The notes under the pieces were generated by a model that saw nothing but the letters and a program-made list of their open reading frames with translations, was not told the origin of the DNA and ran no database searches. Below are positions 21,273 through 34,550 of a stretch of DNA of 64,000 nucleotides, piece after piece. A program made the position numbers and the translations under genes. The number at the start of each line of letters is the position of its first letter. Within the stretch, counting starts at the first letter, position 1. This DNA comes from Lumbricus terrestris (Eukaryota > Annelida > Clitellata > Crassiclitellata > Lumbricidae), in assembly GCA_949752735.1 (NCBI GenBank), contig OX457037.1, forward strand, positions 64,539,449 through 64,603,448, written 5' to 3'.

Positions 21273-23347
21273 ATCTATTTATTTTCTGTCTCCGTCTCTC
21301 ACTCGGTTTCTTTGTATATCTGTCTTTCCACAAACGACCGCTACCATAACCGATGTGTTATGAACCTCGATCACGTAATATTGAAGGCTGAAGTTACTCT
21401 CTCACTTTTTCCACGAAATCATGTTAAAGATTCGTGCTATAATTGTATAGGTCTAATGGCACCACTTTCAGATGATGGTTATGAGCTGGCGAGACTGCGC
21501 TGCAGTGTGATATTATGGTCTAAAGAGCTCTGTCCACCTTTACTGGATCGGTGAATACTCAGAAATTCTAGAAACTCTATTTCCCTAAATGCATAATGTT
21601 GACAAATGCATCAAACTTTTTGGCCAGTGCTGTGCTTTCTGAGTGAGTGTTTGACTGAAACGGCTCTATTTCACTAACTAGATTCTAATTTTTCTGGTTG
21701 TGAACTGTGGATCGAGTCGAGAATTAGTCAGTGTTTAAAGCTTTCGTGCACAGTATTAGTAGATGCGACAAGAAAACCACAGTGCAGATGATTTAGCTGT
21801 TGGCAATCAGTTTGCTTAATGAATTCCAAGATGGCTGCTGATTGAAAATGATTATTAGTGTAGGCACAGATTTATGTTTTTTTTATTGTTTTGTTTTTCT
21901 ATAACTCGTTCAGAGTTGTGGTTCATCTACTTCGTTTACGTGATGATTAATTTTGCTGACTATTATTTTCAATGTGTTTGTTATTGCCTTTCTGGTTAAA
22001 GTATTACTTGAGATGATATTAGGATTCACAAGTGAGTTGCTATGAAGACTGTAAATGCTCCATTAAACAATTTTCCTGTAATTATTATGTTTTTCTGCCT
22101 TCCATGTTTAGACCTAGACCTACACGATGACAAAATTAATGCGTTGTATTAGGATTTAGCCGAACAGTCAACTTTCAACCTCTTTATTAACAAAATTGAT
22201 ATGATCTGCTTTTAATTTCAACCCTAAATAGTCCGTTGGAGCATCATTATTGATTTTTGAGTGGCATAGGTCTAGGCTGTGTGTAAATCAACAAAACTCA
22301 AATCATGGTCACAGGACAGGAAGTCCAATCTAATAGAATTTTAACATTTGTAATGCGTTTCTCGCAGCTGAGTTATTCAAGGAGCTTATGGACTGCGCAC
22401 ATGAATCGGTCATAGTGATCTCCTGGTTGGCTGTTTGTCAAAAACAACCATATTTAAACGGTGTAGCAAAGTAGCAACCCAAAGTAGGCCTATTCGAAAT
22501 AAACTGACACAAATTATGGTCTATTACGATGTAACTCAAAAGGTTATGGCTATAAATAATAATGTGAATTTCGAACTTTGACTTGCATTCCTAGACCTAT
22601 TAACCTACTCTTAGGCTTATAGACCTACTAGTATAATTATCAGTCTAACTATTACTAGACATCTTACTGTTGTTTTAGTAGTAGATAGTTCGTTGTCTAA
22701 GTTGTCGATGCATTACTAGACCTAGGCCTATACATCCTACCTCACAGATAGCAGTTGACAAGTTGAAGTTCTATTCGCTGTAAAATGTTTTTATTGATGC
22801 GAATATTATGTTACAATAATCATATAGTATTATTTTTAATAGCCGTGTGAATGTAGCCTGTGTATGTATGTGTGTGTGTGTGGGGGGGTAGGATGACAGT
22901 TTCCGGTAATTGACTTGCAAGATAACTCCTAGCAAATCCTAGGGTGATGGGAAATTCTAAGGCAGTAGTATGTTGTTCGAATTCTACATTCAATATTATT
23001 TCGATGGGTCATATTTTCAACCTCTTAACTCACCATTAATTACATAGAAAATCGACTGCAATATAATATGTGGCCACTTACATTTGAACAGCTCATCGGA
23101 AGAACCACTAAAGTCCACCATAAGGTTGCTGAGATATTCACCAAACAAACTGTGAAACTCTAGACGTACCTCACTTGTGAAAATATTTTAATGAAATTTT
23201 TGGCACTCAGAAGTAGGCTATGCGTTAAGTATCAATAACATTCGTTTCAGATTTTTTATTTTACAGGAAGGTGGCGCCACTGTTTTTTTATATGATCCCT
23301 ATTATGTTCTCCTCTTGGTGTAACTGCGGACTGGCCTGGGTAGACTA
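20653..23347. other. Intergenic sequence
   Basis: No gene is recognised. It has a CT microsatellite at 21143-21270 and a T-rich stretch near 21880. A 79-codon open frame at 20864 has no family features. Confidence 0.5.
21143..21270. repeat. CT-rich microsatellite
   Basis: Impure TCTCTG/TCTC run. Copied at 34421-34548. Confidence 0.95.
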
Positions 23348-23355
23348 TCTGTGGG

Positions 23356-24833
23356 CAAGGGCGTAACTTTCCTCCAGAAAGTGGTGGTGACCATTTGTCT
23401 GCTCACTAAATTTTCCTTCCCCTCTCTCTCCTCGCCTTCCGCTATGATGAGCTTCCCTCCCCCAAATTCAATTTAGTACACCTTGTCCGCCACCTTCAGT
23501 CACGCCCAAAGTCGCACTTAACAGTGGGCTACAAGCCGCTACAGTAATGTTAAAACCTTGCTGTTGTGAATTTTATAATAGTTATGAACTTTTACAGAAA
23601 CTCTGTTTCTTAATGTCAAATCCAGACTACAACAAAATGAATTACACGTTGTCCACTTATAAAACCAAACTTAAAGAAAGGTCAGGGCCGTAGAGTCTAA
23701 ATCTGCTTGGAAGTTAGTGTGGGACAGGCAAACTTACCCCCCCCCCCCAGGTGGAGGCGATTATGCTTCCGTTAAGAAGTCGTCTATAGGGCCTATGTAG
23801 GGTATACTGAGGTCGATTACTACAGTATAGGACCTGAGTAGGCTAGTGACAACAATTTTCCTCTTCGGTCGGGATATCCTGAACCTGTCTCAAACCAAGA
23901 TAAAGGAGAAGGGTTCCGCGGTGGGCTTGCAACCAACCCGGGTAAATAGAAAATACGCATCAGGCACTGCAGTATGAGCAAAGGGCTGTGCGGATCTGAT
24001 ACGTGGCCCATGACGGTAGCAAACAGGAAAAGACTGGATGCAGCACACCATAAGTGGCTGAGGTGGGGATTCTATGTGTATCATGGCTGGATAAGAAAAC
24101 AAACAAAATCATAAGAGATACGACGGGACAAGAGGATATGGAAAATATCATTAGAAAAAGAAGATGGAGGTTTATGAGATATATTGTTCACATGGCCGAG
24201 GGCCGAAGAGCCAAACTGGTGATGTTATGGTTTGCTGGAATAAGAAGGATGAGAGGAAGACCACGAACGAACTGTCAGGACACCATCAAAGGTGATTTAA
24301 GATGTCTGGGGATGTCATGGGAGGAGGCTGAAGAAATGGCGATGAACAGGGAGGAGTGGAGGAAGTGCGTTGTCCGACACGCAGACATGCACCGGAAGGA
24401 CTAAGTAACTAAGTAAGCACTGCTGCGTATAGATTCAGACTGCAAGAAGCAACAATAGGCCTACTAATAGGCTAATACCAGTAGTGCTAAAGATGTGACA
24501 ATTACCAATCGCCAATATCCAAAGCAATCGAATGATAAACAGGAAAATTCAGTCAAATAGTACACAATTATATTGTTATACAGTCCTATCAAGTAGACCT
24601 ATTCACTTTGATGCGATGTTTTTTTCTCTATTCTCCATCCTCCCCATTTCTCTATCTATTTCGTCCTCTGCCTCTTGATTTTGAGAATGAATGGCCTAAG
24701 CGGAAGACAACCAAAAGCTTTCATGCTAAAAAAATATTATTTGCAAGACCAAAAAGTGGTGGTGAATTTCAACACCACTTTTAAAAGTGGTGGTGACTGG
24801 ACACCACCGTCACAATAGAAAGTTACGCCTATG
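23356..24833. mobile_element. hAT-like element (CAWRGGCGTAACTTTC ends) carrying a LINE fragment
   Basis: The left end CAAGGGCGTAACTTTC and right end GAAAGTTACGCCTATG are inverted repeats. Perfect duplications TCTGTGGG flank it (23348-23355 and 24834-24841). Inverted AAGTGGTGGTG blocks follow each end. A non-LTR fragment at about 24020-24415 is inserted in it, and a 12-base C run precedes that. Copied at 36634-38111. Confidence 0.87.
24020..24415 (+). mobile_element. Non-LTR retrotransposon, ORF2 C-terminal fragment
   Basis: It reads KRLDAAHHKWLR in one frame, then after a shift near 24060 TTGQEDMENIIRKRRWRF, HMAEGRRAK, RGRPRTNCQDTIKGDL and SWEEAEEMAMNREEWRKCV. This LDAAHHKWLR...GRPRTxW...AxDRxxWR order is the standard C-terminus of a widespread LINE ORF2. 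The stop is followed by a CTAAGTAA-type tail. It is 5'-truncated and frameshifted. Confidence 0.82.
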
Positions 24834-25166
24834 TCTGTGGGGAAAACACACTTAACAATACACATTCTGTAGCATGGGGTGTCAACCACAGGACGCAGTA
24901 AACTCAAAATGTCCAAAAAGTAGACTGTAGCCTTGTTGTTTTTCTAATGAAGTCCTCATTTGGTTTTTAAGTTAGGCATTGACTGCCGTATGTTTAAATT
25001 ATAAGCCGCTAATCAGTCTGGGTTAATGCAAATTACCATTGAAGTATTATTACTTTCTGTGTTGGTGACTGTAAAAATGCGTATGCATGTATGATGTAGG
25101 TGCGTATATTATAAGCAAGCATGTATTTTGTTTGATATTCCAGGTAAAAAATATATGCTTGTATGT

Positions 25167-27124
25167 TAGGGTGTGTCTAAAAAATTAAATTTTCGATGTT
25201 AATAACGACCAATATATTTTTGTGTTCCACCGTCAGAAATATAGTTACCTGCCAAATTAGATGAAAATCCGAATAGATTTAGGACTTGCTCAAAGCACTG
25301 GAAGAATAGCCACTTAGGCGACATTGTGACACATTGTAATTTTCACAGATCCAATCAAATTTGAACACATAAACATCAGATATAAGGCAAAATCCAAAGA
25401 AGTACTGTAAGTTGTCATAGTTTATTCCTCTTAAGACATTTGAAAAATCTGGTTTTACTTGACCATTGCAGAACAAATTATTTCTCCCCCTTATTTCTGA
25501 CCAGGACTTTTACGCTTCAATAAAGTCACTCTGCCAGATCATTCGTCACTCTTAGGTGGGGTCAGATATGATGACTCAAGTATGGATTCCTCTTTGGGCT
25601 TCATTGTTTCAGGTACATACAGATGAAATAGCACTTCACGTGAGACTAAGTTGCTGTCACAGAAAGTGACACTTCAAGTAAATGATTCCATACCTTTTCA
25701 GAGTTGGATGGTCGAGATTATACTCTTTGTGCTCTGACGTTGCTTAATGGAAAATTGATAACTGAAAAGCCACAACTCGATCTTGTAAATCATCCAACGC
25801 CCTCGGTGAAATGCACCTGGTTACCTGAACTTTATTCCCTTGGTGGAATTCATCTTTGGAAAGCGACTATTAGATCTAATAGCTCTTGACTATAGACTTC
25901 CAATACTGGAGTCCCTGCAGAATCATGCAGTGAAACACTTTTCCAGAGCAATTTCAGATACATGGTATCGATGGCAAGGTTCAAGAGGTCCTTTCCTAAT
26001 TTCGCTTCCAGATTCATCCATATGCCGCCCTTGCAACTCGTTTTACTCCACACTGTGTCAAAACACATGGCCAGGACTTTGTCTTCCAATCTCCAGCTTC
26101 AGATCTCAGCCAACAAGAATCTGGCATGACAGTAGCTGTCACTGATTGGAGTAAGACGATGGCCAATAGTTTGGTAACATCGTTTTGAAATAATATACCA
26201 TTATCGTCCTGTCTCTGTAACATCTGGCATAATCTTGTCATTTAAGTGAAGAGTAAGGGGAAACTGTGGCTCAGAAGAATCTCTGCTGCCAGGGCTGCAA
26301 GATCATATCTCCCAAATAGAAAAGTACAATTGGTACTCTCTCTTATAGGTTGTCATCCAGACTCTGATTCCTTGGTGTAGGCGTAAATTGAGTAGTACCA
26401 TGCATCAGTGGCGTAGCCAAGAATTTCTGATGGGGGGTTGGGGATTTTTATGGCCTGACCGGATGCCCTTTCTGACACCAAACCAACAGTGTTACAGTAA
26501 ATAACAAGGGAATAAAGTAACAAAGAGAATAAAGTAAGAAAAACAATTGTTACTGTAAACAATTGTTTTTTTCTTATTTAAGTGAATAAATAGCATTTTT
26601 TAAAAACTTCTTAAGCCAATGGGGGGGGGTTAACCCCCGAAACCCCCTTGGCTTCGCCACTGCCTTGCATGGGAACCTCTCCTTTGTGAAGACAGCTTCG
26701 CATAGCCGAAGTGATATCAGTACTGCCTATCAACTAAATCTCAGCTTTTTGTAATAAATTTTGCATTACGCCTGCCATATGACACAAGAATGAAAAGCAC
26801 CACTTCCCGCCATTTGCAACACATGACCAATGACAAAAATAACATGATTTCAGCTACGACATGATCGTGAATGTTTATTTGTTGGGAACTAGTCACTGAG
26901 AAGGGTTCTATAGCATGCAGCTCGCATGTATTGAAATAGTAGATTGTAATGCTTGCAATGCAACCGAGTTCCTAACTTGAGTCCTCTTGAGCAAGTCCTA
27001 AATGTTCAGTTATCGAGATATAATTTCAGATACTCAGTTTACACATGATTTGGCACAATAATTTCATTTGGTCGTTAAAAAATCTTTTATTTGAAAATTT
27101 CACATGTACCTTAAAAACACCCTA
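25167..27124 (-). mobile_element. TAGGGTG-family DNA transposon, copy B (1958 bp)
   Basis: Perfect 8-bp duplications TTGTATGT flank it (25159-25166 and 27125-27132). The left end TAGGGTGTGTCTAAAAAATT and right end TTAAAAACACCCTA are inverted, and the inner box TTTAGGACTTGCTCAA (25278) returns inverted at 26991. A minus-strand remnant at 26089-25850 (VLAMCFDT, LEAKLGKDLLNLA) looks like part of the transposase-like protein of this family. A MITE is inserted at 26406-26662. Copied at 38445-40402. Confidence 0.85.
26406..26662. mobile_element. Short hAT-like MITE (CAGTGGCGTAGCCAAG ends) nested in copy B
   Basis: The ends CAGTGGCGTAGCCAAG and CTTGGCTTCGCCACTG are inverted repeats with one mismatch. 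The flanks CCATGCAT (26398-26405) and CCTTGCAT (26663-26670) match at 7 of 8. Ends of the CAGTGGCGTAGC type are known from hAT MITEs in many animals. Copied at 39684-39940. Confidence 0.85.
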
Positions 27125-27132
27125 TTGTATGT

Positions 27133-30100
27133 TTTGTTTTGATGCATGTATATTATTTGTATATGTATTTGTGCTTGGATGTAGGCCTACATGTTTCTAT
27201 AAGGGCTGTACCGAACAGGTGACAATCACTATTCGGCTTAATACGAATAATTGGACCAACTAGTTATTTATGTATGTGTGCATGCACCTGTGTATTTACA
27301 TTTTTATGGGTATATAAATTAGATGTGTGGATATCTGTATGTATATATGCATGTACAAATGTGGATATGTGTGTTCACATATATGCATAATATACATAAT
27401 ATGTACATATGCATCCATATAATTATGTAGGCCTAGTCTATGTTCGTATTTATGAACTGTGATATTGAGTTTATATTTTAATTCTTAAAAATTCTGCTGC
27501 AGGTAATGAATTTCTGGCTGTTGACGAATTCAGTCAAAATTTTCCGTTCAAGGTCTCCTTATATATACATATACATATATATATATATACATATATATTA
27601 TTGGCCTACATACAGACCTAGCAGTCATGCGGAACAATGCAACTCGTATAAAATATGGGGTGTAATGTTTACCGTATGCTTATTATCTTATACGATATTC
27701 TTCTTCTTCTTCTTCTTCTTCTTCATGATCCGTGGGCTAAAAGCCCGTAGGTGTCCACTGCGCATTTGACTACTTTCTTCCACAATTCCCTGTCTTGTGC
27801 CCGGTGTGTCAGTGCCTCCCGCACCACTCTTCTATGTCTTGCCTTGCAACCATTATCTGCTTGGTCTTCCCCTTATACTATTATACATGTATATTGTATA
27901 GGCCCTAAATATAATTTATATATAGGGCCTATATATATATTATATAGGTCTATAATTTATTATTTCAAGCTGAATGGGCGAATGGCTGATAAAGTATGTG
28001 GAGATTCGTCTTGCATGGGTTCTTTCATGGGGCGTCAAGAAGTAAGAAATTTTTTATTAAGTGCAATCCACGAAAGATTTCTATGAAGTTCTGAAAGTGA
28101 ATCCAGTTGATGACAAAAATAAAATTATATGATATACTAAAAGAAAGGTCAACAGATTATCAGTAACGTAAAATTGTCAATTTACTGCCACAATTTCCAC
28201 GATTTGTACTAAAAGACTAAAAAAGAAGGTCATCAGAAACAAGAGACATGGCAAGACAAGAGTAAAAAAACATGCACTGATCAGCGCCACGCGGGCTGGA
28301 CGTCAGCCAGATGGCGGTTAATCCCTCCCCACCCCCCGCAGACACCTGGGCTCCCCCAACCCCAAAGTAGGGACTGGGGTCAAACACTGGTTGATGACTT
28401 TGCGCTGGACATATACTTTAAAATGCGTTGCTCAACTCCCCCGGGGAACTGAAACGTGAAGAATGATACATGAGGCAAATCTGCATCAGATTTATACTAA
28501 AGGCCTAGAGCTGCAACGCTGATAATAATAATTATTGGCCTGAAAAGGACCGTGTTGAGGATAATATATAATAGGGTTATTAGGACATATTCCTTACAGC
28601 GCAAGATAATGAAACAGAAACAGAGTCGTCTGAACAGTCTTGCCCATTAATCACAGCAGACATGCACTGTGCCGGGGCCTACGAACTTTGTATAGCGACC
28701 TATGAAAGTTTAAAAAATAGGTTGTTGCAAAAAAAACATCATTGTCTTAAAAATATGTTGGAATAAAATACAAGGCTAATAACCTTGCATTTTGAACTGT
28801 CACAGTCTAACTGTCTAAGTTGAGCTGTGTTACATTATGCTAATTTTCCCGCTCTTAACATTAGCACAATCACATAAAACATCCTTACATGTCATTTCTC
28901 GCTTTTAACGGCTCATTAATCGTGATTATAAAATGAGTTCATGTGCGTGACTTGACGTCAAAAATAATGTGAATATGTTTAGCTGTAAAGCCAAGTTGGC
29001 CGTTGGCGTCAACGAATGCGAGATTGCCTTTTATATGGTCTACGACGACCTTAAAATGGCCCTGAACAGAGGACATGCTTATTATTGTCAATTGTCATGA
29101 AACAGGTGCTATAGCCTATACACACTTCGTTCATTATCTGATTGTTTAGTAGGCCTACGTGTTAAGTTTTTCACATTTAATCGTCAATTAGATAACTTCG
29201 TTGACGAGGACCAATACAGACCTGTTTGCGTCTGTTTACTGGTTTTAGTGATACAATGATTGTATCTATCAGACTGTCGATGTGATGATTAGACGACGAG
29301 GCAGACGACTGCCTTTTTTCTGTATGAGAAAGACAACAGCGATGTTATCTTTGCTAGAAGGATTTACTCGAGTATATAAGCAATCCAAAAGACCAGGGCC
29401 GTGTTTAACATAGGTCCATTCGGTGCGGTGCACCGAATGCCCTGAGGTCTGAGCCGAGAGTTTTGTTCCTATTATTATTGGCCAAATGCCTTATGCGAGT
29501 GCAGCGAGTCTCAGTGTTACTTAGGTCTAAACCTTTTGTAAATTCAGTAAGTGTAAGAAAGCATTAATTTAATTGAAACGGTAGCTTTCATAAAAGCCCT
29601 ATAAAATGATATAAATTTCTTTATGATAGCCTATATACTTATTTACACGCGCCCGTAGCTTTTGGAAACCAACGGCGGCTCGAACGACACTATGCCTCTG
29701 CGGTAACACTTTGCACCGACACTCGAGGAACATTAAACACGACCCTGCAAAAGACGGACTGATGACTGGGTGAGTGTTATGTTAGTCTACGCTGCAGATG
29801 ACCTATTATTATAGTCCTATGTGCGGTCAACCGATCACATACTAAAGGTGACCGTTCACTGGTCCGATACTTTCGTATTAAATAATCATTTCAAGTAAGC
29901 TTATAGCCATGCTGTTCGATGTCGTGGCTGCCTGTTCGTCTAACTATAGTGATCTATTTAATGCATATTATGAATATCGGTCTCGCTCAGGACTCGGACG
30001 CTGCTCGATCTTTGGGAGTGCTAGTCCCAAGCTAGGAAAAAGGAGGTGGGCGACACTGATCATCATTGATACGACACGGCATAGTTAAACAGCAACAGGC

Positions 30101-30275
30101 GGTTTCACTCGTTGACCTTAAATGACGAGGCGTCTATCCAAATGGGCAGCAGTCGGGATTATATTCTTACCCGTTTAATTGAATGAAAAAGGTCAAGGTA
30201 GAGGACATTGTTATATAGGTCACCATATAAAGCCTTTAGACTTATGCCTACATTTTAAACTTAAACTTCCGTTGG
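27133..30275. other. Intergenic sequence
   Basis: No exon is supported. AT runs lie at 27570-27600 and 27920-27950, and a CTT run at about 27700-27725 is followed by a GTGGGCTAAAAGCCCGTAGG block that looks like a dispersed repeat end. A GC-richer patch spans 28280-28450. A 10-bp-stem, 3-base-loop hairpin (CATTCGGTGC...) is at 29417-29439. Confidence 0.5.
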
Positions 30276-30283
30276 CTGTACGG

Positions 30284-32531
30284 TAGGGTGGTCCAAAAAA
30301 ATAAAATTCAAGCTAGATACCAAGGCGCCCTCTCATTTTGTTAGACCTGTCAATAGTATTATTGAGACCAAATTTCAGCTTCCCAGTCCAACTGGAAGGC
30401 GGTGCTCAACGACATCGAAATATTACCATGTAGTTGTAATAGCAAGAAATCTTGATGCCTTTTAGCTTGATCAAAACCTCAACCCCTGTCATGTAGATGA
30501 ACTCGAAATAGATTCTGTTGCACTATCATACTTATTACAGTCAGTGGTAGCTACTTGACAGCTGTTTAGCCATCAAGTGACGAGTGCATTTTGATAGCAA
30601 TAACACTCATGATGATCTGATCATGAAGCATTGAGATTGTTGATCACAATACTGCAGCGCTTATGTGCGATCCTTTTGTCCTGCCATTTTCACGGAAAAC
30701 CGTTCATATGGAGTGCTTAAGAAGCCAAGATGGAGCATGCTGAAGCTGTAAGATCTGAATTTGTACCAAATTAACCACTTGCAGTACACTGGAAATGTTG
30801 ACCGCCTGTGAGTGCTAGTTTCAGGTGATGGTGTCGCTAAACTCTTTGGTATGCCCAAATGTCCCTCTATGACAGGATATAATTTAAATCCAAGGTCATT
30901 CATCATCTTCTGAAGTTATTGAGACTAGCTGATAATAGCTAAGACTTGATCTTTGACACAACCCCGGACGTTTTAGTGGAGTGCCCGTTTTTCGGGAAAA
31001 CAGGATATGTAAAATGTTCCTGTGGTTGGCCTGCTGTCGTCATTGTGATGGAGTTGATTTGAGCCAAAATCTTCATCTTGTGTTGTTGTCCATCTAATCC
31101 AAAATAGAATCCAATCTTAAAGAGACTTAAAGCTGTGTGGGATGGTGTGACACGTGACAACATCCGAGTACTGGAAGTCGTATCCGCTACTGAAGCCTCC
31201 CATGAGAGAGCGATCAGTTTCATCAAGTAGACTGCCGAAATTAAAGTCAATTTCAGAGACGACTACCAAGAAGTCATTGAGGTGTCAATGGTTGTCCTTG
31301 GAAGTCAGCCCTCAATAAGGAACTGGAGAGCCCAATTTACCATGCACGTTGAATGGGCAGGTTACTGCATGCCATAAAAATAATTGTACGATTTAGCAAT
31401 CAATGTGAACTATTCAATCTAAGGGAAAAGAAAAACTCAGATTCATCCTTTTGTGTGAATGGGTGCCCTTCTTCACTCAAAGGCATCCTCCTGCTGCTGA
31501 AACTCTAGGACAAGATCTGTCAATTTTGGTTGATCTTGGACTTTTGATTCGGGTGACTATTATTTGTAGGAGATCAGCATTGCTGCCATGAATGTTCTAG
31601 AAAATTATCAATACTTAGTGCCTTTCAGATGAGGCTGAATGTCTGACACTGTTATGCTGCCATCTGCCTGATATGGTACAGATAAGGTGAAGATTTTTTA
31701 CGGAAGTACAGATAAGGTGAAGATTTTTTACGGAATGACTGCAAATCCTAGTGAAAGGATGTTGACGGTAGTGCTGCGATGCAGAAGGAGGGGATTGCCT
31801 GGGCGAGTTTGCAACCCAGTGAACACTGACACTACTGCCACACCTGAAATTTGGTGATTCCTTTTTATACTTACACCAGTGCAATAGCCTGACGATGATG
31901 ATTATCAGCAGGGTAGAGGCTGAAGTCAGCAATTGAGAGTGGCAAACGACATGGGAGAGAAGTGTGAAATTGTTCAAGGAATTAAACTGACTCATCACTG
32001 ATGAAGAAGAAAGCCTATTTTCTCCAAGTGGTTGAGGCAAATAGAAAAGCTGTCCCCACTCAATCAACAAAGAAATATGCTGTTGACACTGTGCTTGAAA
32101 AGCCTTCTACAGTGTAGACGTTATCGTATGTTTGGAGTCATAAAATGAGAACAATAGACATTCGTGGATTTAACGATGTTTTTGACATTTTTTTACATTT
32201 TCCATATTTAAGACCTACTGAAATTTTATATTTCGAGCTCACCAATTGTTTAAGTGTCACACATATTGTCATGTTACAGCAATGTATGATCTATCTTGAA
32301 ATAAAGCACAATTGTATTGGAATATATTATGTTCAACACATTTATTTCTACAATTAACGTCTTTTCATTGGCCCATGCAAAGTAAGACAGTCGTTGAGCA
32401 CCGCCTTCCAGTTGGAATAGGAAGCTGAAATTTTGTCTCAATAATACTATTGATGAGTCTAACAAACTGGGAGGGCGCCCTGGTTTTTAGCTTGAACTTT
32501 ATTTTTTACCATGTATCTGTGGACCACACTA
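30284..32531. mobile_element. TAGGGTG-family DNA transposon, copy C (2248 bp)
   Basis: Perfect 8-bp duplications CTGTACGG flank it (30276-30283 and 32532-32539). The left end TAGGGTGGTCC and right end GGACCACACTA open inverted repeats of about 170 bp with shared blocks such as CCAACTGGAAGGCGGTGCTC (30388) and its inverse at 32397. Open frames inside (to 151 codons) are not recognisable. A 28-bp direct repeat GTACAGATAAGGTGAAGATT... occurs at about 31677 and 31705. Copied at 43562-45809. Confidence 0.85.
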
Positions 32532-32539
32532 CTGTACGG

Positions 32540-33766
32540 TGCAGTAGTCCTATGTGTTGGCAGTTTTTTATGAGTCGGTTGAGTGGTTAAGCGATGATGA
32601 AAGCAGCATCTTCTGTTGGAGCATTTAATTTCATCGAGATGAGTAGGCCTACTGTAACAGTATGGCCGCCTTAATCACATTTTAATGTTGCGTGAACACA
32701 CATTTGCTTACCGTTATAACGTTTGTCTAGCACAGAGACTTCAACTAGATCCATTAAATTATGTTGGCCTTTATAACGGTTATTTACCACTTCAGGGGAA
32801 CAGTCAAACTAGGAACAAGGTTACAATCATGTATTTAAGGCCGTAGCTAGTGGGGTGTTTGGGTGTTTGAACACCCTATGAAATAATGTAAAAGCGAAAT
32901 ACGATGTAAGAACTTATAAGGTGATTTAATTTTGAGACTCTTATTTATATGTGACATTTTACGATAGACTAGATCATGATGGATCATGATGATGTACTAG
33001 ATCTATCAATCTGATTTATTTAGCGCCTTTCAAAGTCGCCATGTAAACTATTCGGAGGCATTCCCAACCCTGGCTCTACCAAAGAGGAAAGTCTTGAGTA
33101 TATAGTTTATGAAAGGAGTTATAGTTGCTAGAGGAAAATTAACACAGGCAATGTTCATTAAGGCCATGCTAAGCAACCAACTGATAAAGTCTATTAACCA
33201 TCACATAATTATTATTATACACTGCAAGGCATTCTAAATTTCTGCATAGAGTGAGTGAAGGAGTTGGAGAGGGAGTAACATAGATCTCAAATTGTTCAAT
33301 GCAAACTGGAGATGTGGCTTACCAAGGGAATGGAGAGATGAAAGAACATCAATAGACCCAAAAATTTGCAGGAAGAAAAACTTACCATATAGTTGGTATG
33401 TAGACCCAAAACCCACTGACGAAAATACAAAAAATTTCCAATAAATCCGTGATTTTCTTGAGCCACCATCTTGCTTGGGCCTGTGTTGTTCAAAATCTGC
33501 AATAATGACATAGATGTCAAATTCCATCGCATATTTCTGGGCATGCAGATGCCACAAGACTCTCAGTCGGCGATGTATATGTAGAGAAAGCGGAGGAACT
33601 GCAAGATGACCTAAGCAGAGTGCTCAAATGATCCACAAGATTGTGCGATTTCTTTTTAAAAAATTTGACTTAAAAGCGCTCTGTGATGCATTTGAGGAAG
33701 AGCTTTGGAATGAAATTGTAGTAGACCTACTAACTGTACTACCGTGTGTAGCGTAGGCTACGTAGG
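32540..33766. other. Repeat remnants to the end of the left contig
   Basis: An end of the GGCCGTAGC MITE family lies at 32837-32890, and an L2-like tail on the minus strand at 33013-33098 (TTTAGCGCCTTTC, ATTCGGAGGCATTCCCAACC). The rest is unassigned. Confidence 0.5.
33013..33098 (-). mobile_element. L2-like 3' end fragment
   Basis: On the minus strand it reads AGGAC-type sequence, TTGGGAATGCCTCCGAATAG and GGCGCTAAATAAA, the same order as the L2-like end at 6897-6990. Copied at 46291-46376. Confidence 0.65.
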
Positions 33767-33966
33767 NNNNNNNNNNNNNNNNNNNNNNNNNNNNNNNNNN
33801 NNNNNNNNNNNNNNNNNNNNNNNNNNNNNNNNNNNNNNNNNNNNNNNNNNNNNNNNNNNNNNNNNNNNNNNNNNNNNNNNNNNNNNNNNNNNNNNNNNNN
33901 NNNNNNNNNNNNNNNNNNNNNNNNNNNNNNNNNNNNNNNNNNNNNNNNNNNNNNNNNNNNNNNNNN
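33767..33966. other. Assembly gap of exactly 200 N
   Basis: A fixed-length run of N inserted by scaffolding. The duplicated 13,078-bp block touches it on both sides. Confidence 0.99.
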
Positions 33967-34420
33967 AGCGGCAATTTGACCTCACAGCAGCGCCTTGTCT
34001 AACAGCCAGGCATTTTGTCTTCAGCAATCAAGCATTAAGCGACAGTGGATATTACGTCACACGGCCAAACAGTATACTCGCTGCCGGGTCTATTATTATA
34101 GACACAGTTGTTGACCACGTGCAGACTTTGCTATTAAGTCCATGGACGCCAACACCGAGGGAACGTCCTTTGTCGGAGCGAAGTTCACCGCAGGGAATTC
34201 ATATCAGAAGTTAATCTCTTATACACTGCAGAGTGCAGCAGCAGCGAACGAAGGCGCTCTTTCTTTCGACAGATTCTTAGACTGGATGCTGTTGTTGAGA
34301 CGCTCGACCAAGTCTATTACATCATGCTGCTTTATGGCTTTGATCTGCGCCTCTGTGACCTTTTTCCGAATAACCGTTTAGACATTCATCTCTCTACCTC
34401 ACCCTTGCCCACTTCTTTTC

Positions 34421-34424
34421 TCTG

Positions 34425-34455
<31 letters not shown>

Positions 34456-34506
34456 TTCTCTGTCTCTCTCTCTCTGTCTCTCTCTCTCTTTCTCTGTCTG
34501 TCTCTC

Positions 34507-34548
<42 letters not shown>
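34421..34548. repeat. CT-rich microsatellite (second copy)
   Basis: Same length and interruptions as 21143-21270, which is unusual for an unstable repeat if the copies were truly independent. Confidence 0.95.

Positions 34549-34550
<2 letters not shown>

Larger units (their letters stand above)
20689..33766. repeat. First copy of a 13,078-bp identical duplication
   Basis: The same sequence recurs at 33967-47044, offset exactly 13278. Every open frame, the CT run, the 12-base C run and the transposons have equal lengths in both copies. This copy ends at the 200-N gap. Confidence 0.95.

Noticed and set aside
20864..21363. Open frames of 79 and 105 codons
   Set aside because: The second is mostly a CT microsatellite (LSLSL). 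The first has no motif or splice context that supports a gene.
29640..29790. Possible 5' exon ending TGG|GTGAGT
   Set aside because: The donor-like site is good, but there is no downstream acceptor or coding sequence to join, and nothing recognisable is encoded.
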